Source: Megamerina dolium (taxonomy: Eukaryota; Arthropoda; Insecta; Diptera; Megamerinidae). From it: a stretch of 64,000 bases of DNA. Every line of letters begins with the position of its first letter. Within the stretch, counting starts at the first letter, position 1. Positions 9,591 to 22,600 of this stretch are shown piece after piece. The notes under the pieces are model-generated. The model was not told the DNA's origin. It did no database searches and saw nothing but the letters and a program-made list of their open reading frames with translations. The position numbers were made by a program, and so were the translations under genes. Location of the stretch: the NCBI GenBank assembly GCA_963854835.1, contig OY978525.1:53879448-53943447 (forward strand), given 5' to 3'.

Positions 9591-10400
9591 CACTAAATAC
9601 CAATAAGGAAATAATAACGACATGAAGAGGCTCCGGCTTTCTAGCTCTCTTTTCTTACGCCTGAAAAGTCGTCTCTCGTCACTCCTCTTCTCTCTGTACC
9701 GCTCCTTAGCAGCTCGCGTGGCATCTGCACGCAGGGAGAGAAGTTACTTACATTATTTAAACTAGTTTGCGCACTAAACTTGTATGCATACTGCGTAATT
9801 AGTGCAAAAAAGTCAACTTTTTCATTATTACTTAAACACTTATAGCTCAGTGGTTACTGAGTTAGTCTTCTAATCTCTAGAACGTGGGTTCTATTGCTTG
9901 CCACTTATCGACAAGCAATTGGCAATTCTTCCGGCAGTAACAATTTGCCATGGAAAAGTTTCTAAAAGAATTCTGTGACAAAGCCCAGAACAAGTGATAT
10001 CACAAGGGTTTTGCCGTTCGGAAGTCACATAAATTATAAGTGCCACATATTTTTTATAATATTTTTTTTTTCAGGTAAAAGTTCTTAGGCGGCGGTATCG
10101 CAAATGGAGTGTGAAATTTTTAATATAAAAACAGCAGTAACACGCACCTCACAATCAGCCACAAACTGAACATGTTATTGTTTTCGTGTTATTACGCGCT
10201 CGCATCTACATGGGAGACACAAATAGGAACAATAGGAAAGGTAATGACCAAAAAAAGTTAAATATTTTCCAGCCTTTCCAACATTTCATAAACAGTTTTT
10301 ATTTTATTTTTAACATCTATGCAAACGAATATATGAGAAAAACTTTCATAGAACTATTAATTATTATATATTATTACATACACTAAATACCAATAAGGAA
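9591..10400. repeat. 20-bp direct repeat flanking the left inverted arm
   Basis: CACTAAATACCAATAAGGAA occurs exactly at 9591-9610 and again at 10381-10400, bracketing a 770-bp segment that contains the whole left arm of the large inverted repeat. The length and position fit a target duplication from a retroposition-like event, or a repair duplication. Confidence 0.75.
9838..10049 (+). mobile_element. tRNA-derived SINE copy in the left arm
   Basis: Begins with a tRNA-like head (TAGCTCAGTGGTTA A-box type, then CTTCTAA anticodon-loop-like sequence and GTGGGTTC). It continues into the family body, AATTCTTCCGGCAGTAACAA through TTGCCGTTCGGAAGTCACA, and ends AAGTGCCACATA. About 44 bp behind the B box are missing compared with the right-arm copy. 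Confidence 0.75.
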
Positions 10401-10604
10401 ACAATTTTTCTCAAAAGAAATTATTTTTTATTTAAATATTAGAGTATTATGTACACTTTAAGCCTAAATACATTAAATTATAATGTACAGAAAAATTATG
10501 AGAAATTAAAGAATTCAAAAGCACCTGTTAATTGGTCAGAAAAAGTCTACGTACAAAGGTAAGATTATATGATAAATTATTGTTTTTTGTGGGGTTTTGA
10601 AAAG

Positions 10605-11640
10605 ATTAGTAGCTGATTGGGTCGCCTTTCCGTTTTAGGACTTCTTGCAATGGGTTTGGCATAGACCTGACTAACTTGGAAGTGTCCTCCGTTGAAATTT
10701 TGTGCAACTCATCTAAAATCATATTTTTAAGCATTTTCTTCGAGGTGATGGTGTGCTACCTTATCTTGCCCTCAAGTAAATCCTACAAATGTTCAATATG
10801 CTTAAGTTCAGGTGATTGTGGAGGGGTCTTGCATTGATGCGGGGAATTATATAATAACTAAAGCTTCACATTATGGGCAGTATGCTTCGGGTCGTTATCC
10901 TGTTGAAAGTGCCAGCCAGAACCCAGGCCGAGATTTTCAGCACTCTGCTTCAAATTTTCTTTTAAAATATTTAAATAAGCTCTGATCAATAATTGACTCA
11001 ATGAACACCAAATTGCCGACTCCATTGGCAGCCATACATCCCCACACAATAATACCGCCATGTTTAACCGTGCCTACAATATTTTGCGCATGAAGGGTTG
11101 TGCATGGTTTCCGCCACAAAAGCTGACATCCTTTAATACCAAACAGGCAAAACTTGCTCTCATCTGAGGATAGCACCTTCTCCCAGAACTCTGGCGGCTT
11201 ATATATATATTTCTGCGCCAAAAGAAATTCGTTTTTGTCGGTTTATGAGCTAACTATCGTGGCCACGATAGTTAGCTTTTTAAAATTTTGCGCACGGTGT
11301 CGTTATGCATGGTTTTGTTAAAATGTTCCTTAACATTTCGAGCAATTTTCATTGCGCAATTTTCATTCAGGGATTCTCCTGAACACTCCCCAAAACACAT
11401 CTTTTTTTTCGTTGGGTCAGAATAGAAGGTGGTCCTGAACGCGGTTGCGATACGAAAGTTCCAGTTTTTTTAAATTATTCATCACCATTTGAATTGTGGG
11501 GTGCGCTCTCCCAAGGGTTTTAGCAATTTCACGGAAAGTTTGGCCTTCTTTCCATAATTTTTTTATAATTTTCCGTTCTCCAATTCAACTCCAATTTCCT
11601 TTCTTTTTGAATTCTTCTTTATTAAACTTCTTGAAATAGA
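10605..11640 (-). pseudogene. Tc1-like transposase remnant
   Basis: Minus-strand remains of a DDE transposase of about 340 codons, broken by several frameshifts and stops. The N-terminal helix-turn-helix is recognisable near 11520-11580 (KLWKEGQTFREIAKTLGR). The catalytic motifs are SDESKF near 11155, [11 protein letters not shown] near 11035, [10 protein letters not shown] near 10880 and the third acidic residue in HIEHL near 10800. The C-terminus lies near 10605. A 30-bp perfect palindrome at 11248-11277 interrupts the linker. The spacing of the last two motifs suggests DD34E. The gene is inactive; the nearest family is Tc1-like, subgroup unknown. Confidence 0.85.
11248..11277. repeat. 30-bp perfect palindrome
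   Basis: AGCTAACTATCGTGG followed directly by its exact reverse complement, with no loop. It lies inside the transposase remnant, in the codons expected to read ...NYRG..., so one half looks ancestral and the other a snap-back copy. Confidence 0.97.
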
Positions 11641-11969
11641 TTATTCAAAGCACAAAATCGAACCACGATACCTTTTAAATAGTTTTGATGGCACGAGCGA
11701 TCGAGCAAATGAGCGGGGAAGTCCCGTTTTCGTTTCTGTATGTAGACTTTTTCTGAAAAATTAACAGGTGCTTTTGAATTCTTTAATTTCTCATAATTTT
11801 TCTGTACATTATAATTTAATAAATTTAGGCTTAAAGTGTACATAATACATGTTCAGTTTGTGGCTGATTGTGAGGTGCGTGTTACTGCTGTTTTTATATT
11901 AAAAATTTCACACTCCATTTGCGACATCGCCGCTAAGAACTTTTAGCTGAAAGAAAAAATATTATAAAA

Positions 11970-12230
11970 CATATGTGGCACTTATAATTTATGTGACTTC
12001 CGAACGGCAAAACCCTTGTGATATCACTTGTTCTGGGCTTTGTCACAGAATTCTTTTAGAAACTTTTCCATGGCAAATTGTTACTGCCGGAAGAATTGCC
12101 AATTGCTTGTCGATAAGTGGGTATAGTTCGAAAGAAAAATCGATAATAAAGCTGTACTTCAGCCGGACATAGAACCCACGTTCTAGAGATTAGAAGACTA
12201 ACTCAGTAACCACTGAGCTATAAGTGTTTA
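11970..12230 (-). mobile_element. tRNA-derived SINE copy in the right arm
   Basis: Minus-strand SINE mirroring the left-arm copy. From right to left it has the tRNA-like head (CTTATAGCTCAGTGGTTACTGAG), the B-box region, the body and the CCACATATG end. It is more complete than the left-arm copy. Confidence 0.75.
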
Positions 12231-12334
12231 AGTAATAATGAAAAAGATGATTTTTTTGCACTAAATACGCAGTATGCATACAAGTTTAGTGCGCAAACTA
12301 GTTTAAATAATGTTAGTAACTTCTCTCCCTGCGT

Positions 12335-12545
12335 GCAGATGCCACGCGAGCAGCTAAGGAGCGGTACAGAGAGAAGAGGAGTGACGAGAGACGACTTTTC
12401 AGGCGTAAGAAAAGAGAGCTAGAAAGCCGGAGCCTCTTCATGTCGTGACAACAATGGGAATCTGGTTACAAATTTCCAGAGTGTACTGAGCTTATGGAGG
12501 AAACACTTCTCTCCGTTACTGACTGGCGACGCCTCGAGCAATTTA
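12335..12545 (+). pseudogene. RTE-like LINE fragment (endonuclease-RT linker)
   Basis: Plus-strand fragment encoding the basic linker (ERYREKRS...RRKKRELES), then, after an internal deletion, the text matching GNLVTDVQSVLSL of the other RTE copies in this window. Its left part is shared with the left arm of the inverted repeat (9617-9745, minus strand). It ends near 12545 in AT-rich filler. Confidence 0.75.
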
Positions 12546-12595
12546 TTAAAAAAAAATATTTTTGCTATTTTAAAAAATTTTAAGTTACAATTGAG

Positions 12596-15330
12596 GCTGG
12601 GTGACGGCTAAAGTGAGTGGCGAAAACCTCTTCGGTTAGAGGTTGTGCGTTCGGCTTGAGACCTACCACATAAAAACTCTCCCCCAATGAAAAATCTAAA
12701 CAAACCTCGGATAAGGCCTACACCTTTTGTTAATGACCCCGCAAACAAAATAAGGACCACGATTTACGGATATGCAACTGGAATCTCCGGTTCCTTCATA
12801 GGGAAGGTGCCTTTATCCAGCTGGTGGATGTCTTCGACAAATGTAGTGCTGACATTACCGCACTTTAGGAAATGCGATGGAGGGACAGAGTTGCCCTAAA
12901 AGAGCATCCCCTGATATTTACTACAGTTGCCATGCGGAGAGGCACAAACTCGGATGTGGATTTTTTGTCAGTAAGAGGCTATGACATGTTGTCTAGCAGT
13001 TCACACCTGTGAACGAACGGCTGGCAACAATCCACATTAAGGCAAAATTTTTCAATGTTAACCTATTATGTCCCCACGCCCCGAGGGATTAGAAGGACGA
13101 TGCGACCAAAAAGAGCTTATTTTAGCGCCTTGAAAAAGTTTATGACCGCTGCCCCCTCCACGTTAACAAAATCGTACATGGCGTCCACAGTACTAGGGTA
13201 GGCAAGGATGGTACTTTTGATCCAACGGTCGGAAAATTCAGCGTATACCAGAACACTTCCTATAACGGAATAAGGCTGATCGACTTCGATGCAATATAAA
13301 TATGTGGCACTTAAAGCCCCAAAGGGCTCATTGGCCGAGCTTCTCTTCCATTACTGTTGTGCGTCTTAAATTTTGGACAGTATTAGAAGGGACCTACTTA
13401 TTTTAGCCGGTTCCGAACGGCAGAACACTTGTGACATCACTTTTTCTGAGCTTTGTCACAGAGTTCTTTTAGAAGCTTTTTCATGGCAAGTTGTTACTGT
13501 CGGAAGAATTGCCAATTACTTGCCGACAGGTGGGTACCGTTCGAAAGAAAAATCTTATCGATATAAAATTTGTTATGCATCAGCCGGGTATTGAACCACG
13601 ACCTACAGATCAGAAGGCGAACACACTAACCACTGAGCTACGGCACTCAATATAAAATATAAAATATAGATAAATAGATGCAATATAAAATATGGTAATA
13701 AGTAGTACCAGATTTCAACATCCCGACATCCATAAAGCGACGTGGTTGTTTCCAGATCAACGAACGAAGAACCAAATTGATCACGTGATGATCGAGGGAA
13801 GGCATGCTTCCAGTGTGATGTACGTTAAAACGATCCGTGCTGCCAACATCGACTCGGATCACAACCTTATTGCATTTAAGGTGCGAACACGTTTATGTGT
13901 CACAAAGAATAACCGAAGATCCACGCAGAGAAAGCTCAATAAGTTGTAATCACCAGAAACAGCAAACGCTTTTAACACTCGGTTATCGGATTTGCATATG
14001 CAGAACACTCCCCCTCTTGATGATACATGAGCACAGTGGATACATATATCCCACTCCATAACTACTGTTGCTGAGGAGGTAATCGGTTTCTACCGGCCTC
14101 TGAGAGAGTGAGAAAGCAGGAAAGATGCGTGTATAAGGAGATAGAGATGAGTAGGGACTACTGTCATGCGCTTGAGTGGCAATTTAAATCCCGAAATCTC
14201 TTCGTTTCGTGACCAAAAAGGATATCTGGTTATTGATGTCCAGAATATACTGAGCTTACGGAGCGAAAACTACTCCCCGTTCTGAATGGCGATGCCTCAA
14301 ACATTCTCGTCATTGGAGGAGATCTTCCGAAGTTCCCAACAACGGGTGATGGTGTAGAGGTTCCACCACCCGACCATGACGATATCAAAGAAGCCATTGC
14401 TAGCTGAAAAACAACAAAGCTGCAGACACGATGAGCTGCTCATCAGCATGCACCAGCTCCTAAGCAAAATACTTATGGTCGAATGAAAGCATACCCGATG
14501 ATGGGAAGTCCAGTAGTGTCTGACTCATATATATGAAAGGAGACCCCATAATTTGCGCCAACTACCGCAGTATAAGTCTTCTTAGCATGAAGAAGACCCA
14601 AGAACAACAGATAGATACACAGCATCTATTTGTTGATCATTAAGATGCTTTTGACAGTCCGGTAAAGGATTGCCTCTGCACAACAGTGTCTGAGTTCGGT
14701 ATTCTTGCGAAGCTCATTCGGTTTTGCAGAATGACACTGTGTAACTTTCGTTGTGAGATGAAAATTGGGAAGGACCAATTTAATACCGAATAATATTTCA
14801 GACAAGGTGATTCATTATCGTGAGGCTTCTTCTATCTTAATATGGAGAAAATAATACGAGCTGCTGTTCTATGACATAATTTCACTATCTTCCACAAAAG
14901 TGTCATGCTTTTGGCGTATTCCGATGACATTGACACAATCGGCATGAACACGCGACTTTCAGTGCAGCATTCTCGATTTGGAGAGAATGAGGAGGAGGTC
15001 TTACGGTGAACGAGGACAAGACAAAGTACGTAGTATCACCAAACAAAGAGTCCCAGCATCTTGGACAGCACGTCACTATTGATAACTACACTTTTGGAGT
15101 AGTGAAGGACTTTGTCTATCTTGAAACCAGCATTAACACTAGTAATCACGTCAGTCTGGAGATGTTGCGAAGATCACTACATTCTACAAGTTTCTCATCA
15201 TGCCTGTCCATAGACATCGCGACTCAGATGAGAAAATTGTAGGAGTTTTCGAGAGAAACGTCCTACGCAAGATACTTGGACGTATTTGCGTTGGTGGCGA
15301 GTATCGAATAAGGTACCAACAGCTCATGTT
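12596..15330 (+). pseudogene. decayed RTE-like LINE, third copy
   Basis: Plus-strand relic of the same family as the minus-strand copies at 25377-28481 and 50781-53819. It starts in the shared 5' region (AACCTCTTCGGTTAGAGGTTGTGCG) and runs through the endonuclease part (KNQIDHVMIEGRHASSVM near 13770, SDHNL near 13855). The RT part includes AFDSPVKD near 14650 and AYSDDIDTIGMNTR near 14915. It reaches FERNVLRKILGRICVGGEYRIR and stops near 15330. It is full of frameshifts, stops and deletions. A SINE with a target duplication sits in it at 13301-13676. It is much older than the other two copies. Confidence 0.85.
13301..13676 (-). mobile_element. SINE inserted in the decayed RTE copy
   Basis: Minus-strand tRNA-type SINE (head at about 13650, AGTGCCGTAGCTCAGTGGTTAG read leftwards; far end TATGTGGCAC at 13301). 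It is flanked by a 13-bp direct repeat, GATGCAATATAAA, at 13288-13300 and 13677-13689. A short (AATATAA)-type filler lies between the head and the right-hand duplication. Confidence 0.82.
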
Positions 15331-16429
15331 TTGCAAAACGCACTTGGATCAGTAGTTCGCTCCGAAAACTCAGAAGTTCTACACAGATGGAATAATGGCA
15401 AAATATTATCGATCAAAACGGCACATATTTGGTTTAATAAAGTTCGTTTCAAATATTATATAAGAAAAAATGTTTCAATTATAGGTGTATTTGTGACAGA
15501 ATTTTTTCGGTTACAAATTTCCCAATATTTTCAAACAAAACATTTAAAAAAATTTTTCTTTTGTATTATCAGACAAAACATTTATAAAATGTTGATATAT
15601 TGTATTTTCAAACAAAACATAAAACAGAGAAATTTATGTTATGAATATGAATAAACTAACTCTTAAAAGACCATTTTGTCATTCAATCTTTTATTGATGC
15701 TAGGTCATTTGTGATATCAAAGTACAAAGAAATTGATTCGGCCTTAATTCTAGGTAATACAGGAGGTTCCGGTTTCCATTACCAATCGCCCTTTAGTAAT
15801 GCATTGCTTTATTTGGAATATATCGGTGCAAATAACCTTGTGATGTTTCGTGATATTATGTATCAAGGTAATGCAGCTCAGGTGATATGCGTAATCCAAA
15901 AAAAAATACAATATTTCCTCAGTCACTTAGTTGATGAAACGTAATGCAGCAGAAGCAGATTTTAATAGAAAAAGATTCGAGAGTGTAATCTAATGCCGTT
16001 ACTTTTCATAGATGAAGCTTCGATGCTGGGCTTTGCAAAATTGTCTTGTGTAAACCTCAAGGTCCGCAACCTTAGGCTTGAAAAATTGCGAAATTATTGT
16101 AAAAGGGATCAAAATTAGTATAGAATGAACAAAAAGAAACCTTTGGAAAAAGAAATAAGAGTTTCGCAAGCGCTTGATTATTAATAGGTAGCAAACTAGT
16201 TTACAATAATGTTTATTTATAATCAATATCGTTTGCATAGTTTTCTGGCCTCGCACCTACACAAATGCAGGGTTGTTGCAACTTACCAACAGCGTCCCAA
16301 TAAACACAGAAATCAAAAGGCACAAATGGACCTGAAATGGTCACACTCTGCGTAGAGAGGATGACAACATGACATGACGAAAATTTCGTTTCAATGGAAT
16401 CCTTAAGGCAGCCGACAACCTGGCCGCCA
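15331..16429. other. non-coding, nothing recognised
   Basis: AT-rich DNA. A 77-codon plus-strand frame at 15711-15944 and an AT-rich frame at 15286-15654 show no family motif, and I do not call them genes. Confidence 0.5.
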
Positions 16430-16560
16430 CGCCAAACATGGTTAAGGACAATCCAAGCCGACACCCGCTCTAGAGCCACTTGGCATGAAATCAGGTATAT
16501 GGCCCGGGACAGGACTCGATGGACTGCCTTCGTTTCTGCCCTATATTCCGATTAGGAGCG
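16430..16560 (+). pseudogene. C-terminal scrap of a LINE reverse transcriptase
   Basis: One plus-strand frame reads TWLRTIQAD ... MARDRTRWTAFVSALYSD followed by a stop. This resembles the TWRRT...DR.RW..FV.AL tail common at the end of RTE/CR1-type polyproteins. The fragment is short, so the family is uncertain. Confidence 0.45.
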
Positions 16561-16782
16561 ATATTTTAGATGCGACCCTGTTTTTATTGGACTACTGGGT
16601 ACTTGTGTATGACTACGTGATACTACGTGTACGTTTCCTTGTCTTTTGAAGTCGTAGTTTCCAGATGTTAGAAACAATAGCAAGAAACGAAAATGACTGC
16701 AGAGAAGTTCGACACTCGAGTAGTGGACGGGTTTTCGGCGAAGTTCTCACATTTAGAGATGTCAGGAAACTGACAGGTCTGA

Positions 16783-19700
16783 GTGGCACAGGCACTAAAT
16801 GCATTGAAGAAGGTGCCAGATCGGGCTCTCAATAATACTCCTTATGTGACGAAAAGGGGTACGGGTACGATCAGCCGTAATTATTCTAAGAAAACAAGGC
16901 TGGACGATAGGACTGAACTTACAACGTATACGGGTACACTCAGGAGACCTGACGCCACTAAAGGCATTACACGGGCTGTATTCCCGAACCTTTACCCTAA
17001 GCAGATACTAACACGTGAAGAACTCCTAGTGGAGGAGATCTATAAAGGATGGTAGTCGAAGTTAAGATTCGACTGTATCCACCTTCGACCAGGACTAATA
17101 CTGGTAGACTGTGGAAAAAAAGTAGCTAAGTGGCTTAGTGAAAAAGTTCCGACGTTATCAGGATGGATTGAACTAACGATGTGCAAGGATGATAATATCT
17201 CCGCAGCACACATGGTGACGGTATACCTTCTAAGAACAGCAATCATCAAAAATAAGGACCTTCTTACTTATTTGTGGAGAATCGTTAGCAGCAAAGACCT
17301 GACAAATCGGAAGCTACTAACGATAGGACTACACGGCAAATCCTTTGGTGCAATCAAAACCAACAAACAATTAAATTACAGGTTTGGTTGCATTTCAGTC
17401 CATGTGCATAAGAAGAAGGAAAAGACAATGTACGAGAAAGTGTCTACACCAGGGGACACTCTACCTGAGGATATAGCTGGAAAGGTCTCCAGGGATGAGA
17501 AAGTCGAGGACGTCAACTTACTACCTCACAAGAATGAGGAGCTTGACCAGTTCGACTTGACCATGCTGAATCTGAGGCCAGGAGATGACTCGGTTAGCGT
17601 CTCCATGTCATAGACTGATGAGACTCTGACAGTCGATGTATTTGATCTGAGTCAGCAATATCAGTGTAACAGGGTTGCTCAAATCAACCTCCGTCACGCG
17701 AAGGCTGCTTCAACGGGGATTGCGAGGGCAACACTCAGGTCTAAATTGAGTATTCAGCAGCCAAATAAGGGGTTTGGCGGATAAAAGTACACAGGTGATA
17801 TCGGATATACCGTGTAATAACTCGAGAACCTGTTTGATACTTACTAATAATAAAAAATGTCCATGTTTTTCAGAGTTTCTCTCAAGAGACCTAGTGACAG
17901 TGAAAATTCCGGTAGACATTAACGCGTTTGCACAGAAAATAATAGTAGCGATGGTCTATCTAGCAGGGAATGACCCACAGGCACCACCTGCGGCAATCCA
18001 AAGACTGGCGAATTACTGTGAGCAGAAGAAGCTACTGATACTGCGACGCAAATGCGCACAAGGAGACCTGGGGTAGTACGGACACTAACACACGGGGTGA
18101 GTATATTCTTTAATTTTTCTAAGTAATAGATTAGAATTATAACAGATTGGAAATACACTAACTTCTGTTAGGAACACACGAAGTGAGGTCCTTGACACAG
18201 TGATAGCAAATACTTGGAATAGTGAGGTAGTTACAAATTGGTTTGTGTCAGTTAAACCATAAATGTCAGATCATAGAATAATAAGATTCGATATTGAGGG
18301 TTCACCGATAATAGAGATAATTCTAAGGAATTCTAGGAAAACAGAATGGGAAAAATACTTAGAAAACCTGAAAACAAATTTAATTCAACTTAAGTTGGAG
18401 ATCATATCAGGAATGAAATAGTATAGAAAGTGTGGTAGAAGGCTTCGATAACACCATTATTGGGGCTTATGAGGAAAGCTGTCCAATAAGTAGGGTCAGC
18501 TTCAAAAACGATGTACCTTGGTGGAACAATGACTTAAAGAAACTGGTAACTACGGTTCGCAGACTATTCAATCGGGAAAAAAGACTGGGGATTGGGAAGT
18601 TTATAGAAACACTCTGACTCTTTACAATAAGGAGATCAAAGAAGCAAAGCGACAAAGTTTTAGACATTTCTGCAGCAGTATAGAAGAAACTGGGGAGGCG
18701 TCAAGACTACAAAGTATTGACTAAGGCTAAGGCGATTAGTCTTACCTCTACTAACCTTAAAAAGGATGATGGAAATTTTACGGAGGATGACAAAGAAAAA
18801 GTTCAACCTATTCTAAAAACTCACTTTCCAGGATCTTCACTTCCATCAGGAACAGAACAAACTGAAACTTCTAGTACAATAAAGAGGACAAACTGGAATA
18901 TTCCAAAAGAGGCTGAGGATTCGGTGGGCGTTAAATACCTTTAAATCACTGGGAGCCGGTAAGAAGGACCCTCTTCATTCGAAATCCTTCAGGCCAATTT
19001 GCCTAACATCTTTCATGCTGAAGGTATAAGAGAAGGCTGTATACAACTACATCAGAATGACTATTCCAGTAAACTCTCAGTTACTTGTGTACAGTGCAGG
19101 CCAATCTACGGAAAGTGCATTGTATTAATTAGCTAACACAATTCAGGAAAGAATCATGTTAGGGCTAAAATTAACTAAAAGATGGTGCAGCAAAGTGGGG
19201 CTGAGTAATAACCCAGCAAAAACTACAATTGTTCCATTCACTAGAAAGTATCATCTTAGGAATCTAAAATCTATCAGTTTAGACGGAACTGAAATAGCAC
19301 TACAGAAAGAAGTAAAATTCCTGGGCGTAGTATTAGACCAACATTTATGATGGAAGTCACATATAGAAAATGTGGCGAAAAGGACTGCTGTGACTTGTAA
19401 ATCCATAGGAGGGAAAAGTTGGAGTTGCACACCAAAGATATTGAGATGGGTTTATACTGTAATCGCTAGACCCATGGTATCTGACGGAGCTGTCGTTTGG
19501 GAGAACTGCACAAAGCTTCAGACTGTAAGCACTACATTTGGCAGGATTCAAAGACTATCATGTATGTGTGTGTAACAGGAGCTATGCCAACATGTCCAAC
19601 AGCATCATTGGAAGTTCTCTTGGAACTTACGCCTTTTCATATCTACATCCAGTCCCAACCGAAGAGGGCTATTCTAAGAATAACTGCTGTCAATAGCGGG

Positions 19701-19905
19701 CCATTTAGTTGAATGAATAGCAAGAAGTATGATATACTAGCGAAACAACATCCTGAGGTCGGAATGCCGAGGGACTCGATGTATCCGGAAATCAGTTTTA
19801 CTAAGAGCTTCAAAACTAAACTCTATAACAAACAAAAAAAAAAAATGGTAAGGTACATCCAAAACATACGGGATAAAACAAAACATGACACGCGAAACTT
19901 CTAGA
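16783..19905 (+). pseudogene. decayed LOA/I-type LINE (older copy)
   Basis: Homologous to the element at 41270-49840 but riddled with stops and indels. ORF1 remains at about 16783-17610 (LYPKQILTREELLVEEIYKG; LRTAIIKNKDLLTYLWRIVSSKD). The endonuclease follows to about 18300 (MSDHRIIRFDIEG region). The linker contains DVPWWNNDLKKL near 18510. The RT is reduced by deletion to a finger piece near 18960-19100 and the thumb (GLSNNPAKTTIVPFTRKY) near 19200. Similarity ends near 19905, before the RNase H domain present in the other copy. It is not functional. Confidence 0.85.
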
Positions 19906-20515
19906 AAGTCAGTTAAAGTAGAACTTAATTTCAAATCAATGTCAATATGCAAATAATATATTGTTAGTTTAAAATATATTTACTGGCAAATAATTGATCT
20001 ATTATTTGGCCACACTTTAGATTTATTCCTAAACTCGGAAGTTGGAAATATTTAGCAATACGTATGTAATTATCATCGAAATAACATAGAATACAATATT
20101 TATTTACATTCGTTGTGTTTTATATATGTTGCATTTTACAAAATCGAATGTAATTTTACCCTTTTTCGTTTCTATAAAATTTTATTTTTCATCTATAAGG
20201 CCCCTTGGACAATATTGATGAAATAATTACTTTTCTTTAGACCATCAAAATAAGACATTTTCGAAATAAGATTATCTTATTCAAGAATTATCTACATCGA
20301 ATGACTTAAAGGCATCGCAACATTTTAGATTTTACTTCACTAAATTTAAATTCGCCACTCTCTCTAAATTCAAAGTGTCTGTTTCATCAATAATACTCTT
20401 CTTTAAATCATCAACAAAACCATTCCGCTTTAAATTTCGAAATAACATATATTCGGATTTGAAGTTTGACACAACCTAAAAACTCTCTTTTAACTTCCAA
20501 ATTGTCATTACGTTT
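19906..20515. other. non-coding, nothing recognised
   Basis: AT-rich spacer with no coding motif, tRNA-like sequence or clear repeat. Confidence 0.55.
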
Positions 20516-21700
<1,185 letters not shown>

Positions 21701-21764
21701 TGGCGCTTCCATTTCCTGTGAGTCCAGTTGCTCGTACCATACTAATCCACACATTAGTACACAC

Positions 21765-21775
21765 ATATAGATATA

Positions 21776-21846
<71 letters not shown>

Positions 21847-21919
21847 ATATGTGGCACTTAACACGAACACACTAACCACTGAGCTACGGCACCCATATAT
21901 ATATATATATATGTATATA

Positions 21920-21966
<47 letters not shown>
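21765..21966. repeat. two (AT)n arrays split by a SINE remnant
   Basis: Alternating AT at about 21765-21839 and 21893-21966. Between them lies AATATGTGGCACTTA followed by CACTAACCACTGAGCTACGGCACC, the two ends of the SINE family with the body deleted (about 21843-21892). Confidence 0.85.
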
Positions 21967-21970
<4 letters not shown>

Positions 21971-22109
21971 GGTAATACGTGGTCGGTCCCAGCCGACTGT
22001 AAGGTGATTTTTCAATTACAATTTGTTTCAAAATATCTAATATGGCGTGCATACTAGATAATATCACATACATCTTTCTAGTAAAATTTGCTTTCGAGTC
22101 AAGGTAAAC

Positions 22110-22600
22110 TATAAATTTTAAGGTAGTTTCTTATAAATGAATTTTGTATACACAGCAGAAAAAATGTAAAAAAATATACTCATATTTTATCTTAAAATAT
22201 AACAAATTGTTATATGAATACTTTCTTAAACGTACACTTAAAATGAGAGTAGTTCTTAAATTCTGGAAACAATTCTTATAATATAAGAACATTTTCCTGT
22301 TTTTACTGAGAAACAATTTTATGAATAAGTTCTTATACATATTATAAAAAAGTGTCTTAGATTGTAAGATACGGAAGGAAAAAAATGCTGACACAGCAAA
22401 ATATTTGTGTGTGCAATTTCTTAAAATTTATGAACAACTTTTTATTATCTAAGAACAACTGTATCCAAATAATTAAAGGAATCGCGTTTCTTAGATTTTA
22501 AGAACGAACTTTTGTGATAAATATATTTATAACAACATGTTTTGTTTTTATAATTGCACTTTTATTTATTTTTTTTCTTATAAATGTTTATTTATATAAA
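22110..22600. repeat. cluster of degenerate TTCTTA/TAAGAA dyads
   Basis: About ten TTCTTA or TAAGAA blocks occur in roughly 470 bp, several as near-palindromes (TTCTTATAATATAAGAAC near 22272; TTTCTTAGATTTTAAGAACG near 22489). The spacing is irregular. It may be a decayed short tandem repeat. Confidence 0.4.

Larger units (their letters stand above)
10445..11847 (-). mobile_element. defective Tc1-like DNA transposon
   Basis: Element of about 1.4 kb bounded by TA at 10445-10446 and 11846-11847, as expected for Tc1/mariner target duplication. The terminal inverted repeats are about 110 bp (10447-10556 and 11736-11845), beginning TTATGTACACTTTAAGCC on the left. A decayed transposase gene lies between them on the minus strand. 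The right end abuts the right arm of the large inverted repeat with no gap. Confidence 0.85.
9617..12446. repeat. large inverted repeat enclosing a Tc1-like element
   Basis: The left arm 9617-10174 (558 bp) and right arm 11848-12446 (599 bp) are highly similar reverse complements. From the outside in, each arm holds a piece of the RTE-like LINE (encoding the basic ERYREKRS...RRKKRELE stretch), AT-rich sequence with a TATGCATA-centred palindrome, and a tRNA-like SINE. The right arm keeps about 44 bp of SINE that the left arm lacks. The 1.67-kb centre contains the Tc1-like transposon, whose right end touches the right arm exactly. This is either a foldback-type rearrangement or an inverted duplication. 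Confidence 0.9.

Noticed and set aside
9838..9905. tRNA gene
   Set aside because: The A- and B-box-bearing sequence has SINE body attached and recurs in degenerate copies; it does not form a clean cloverleaf in any copy.
15711..15944. Small plus-strand gene of 77 codons
   Set aside because: No motif, no homologous copy, and surrounding sequence is ordinary AT-rich DNA; likely chance.
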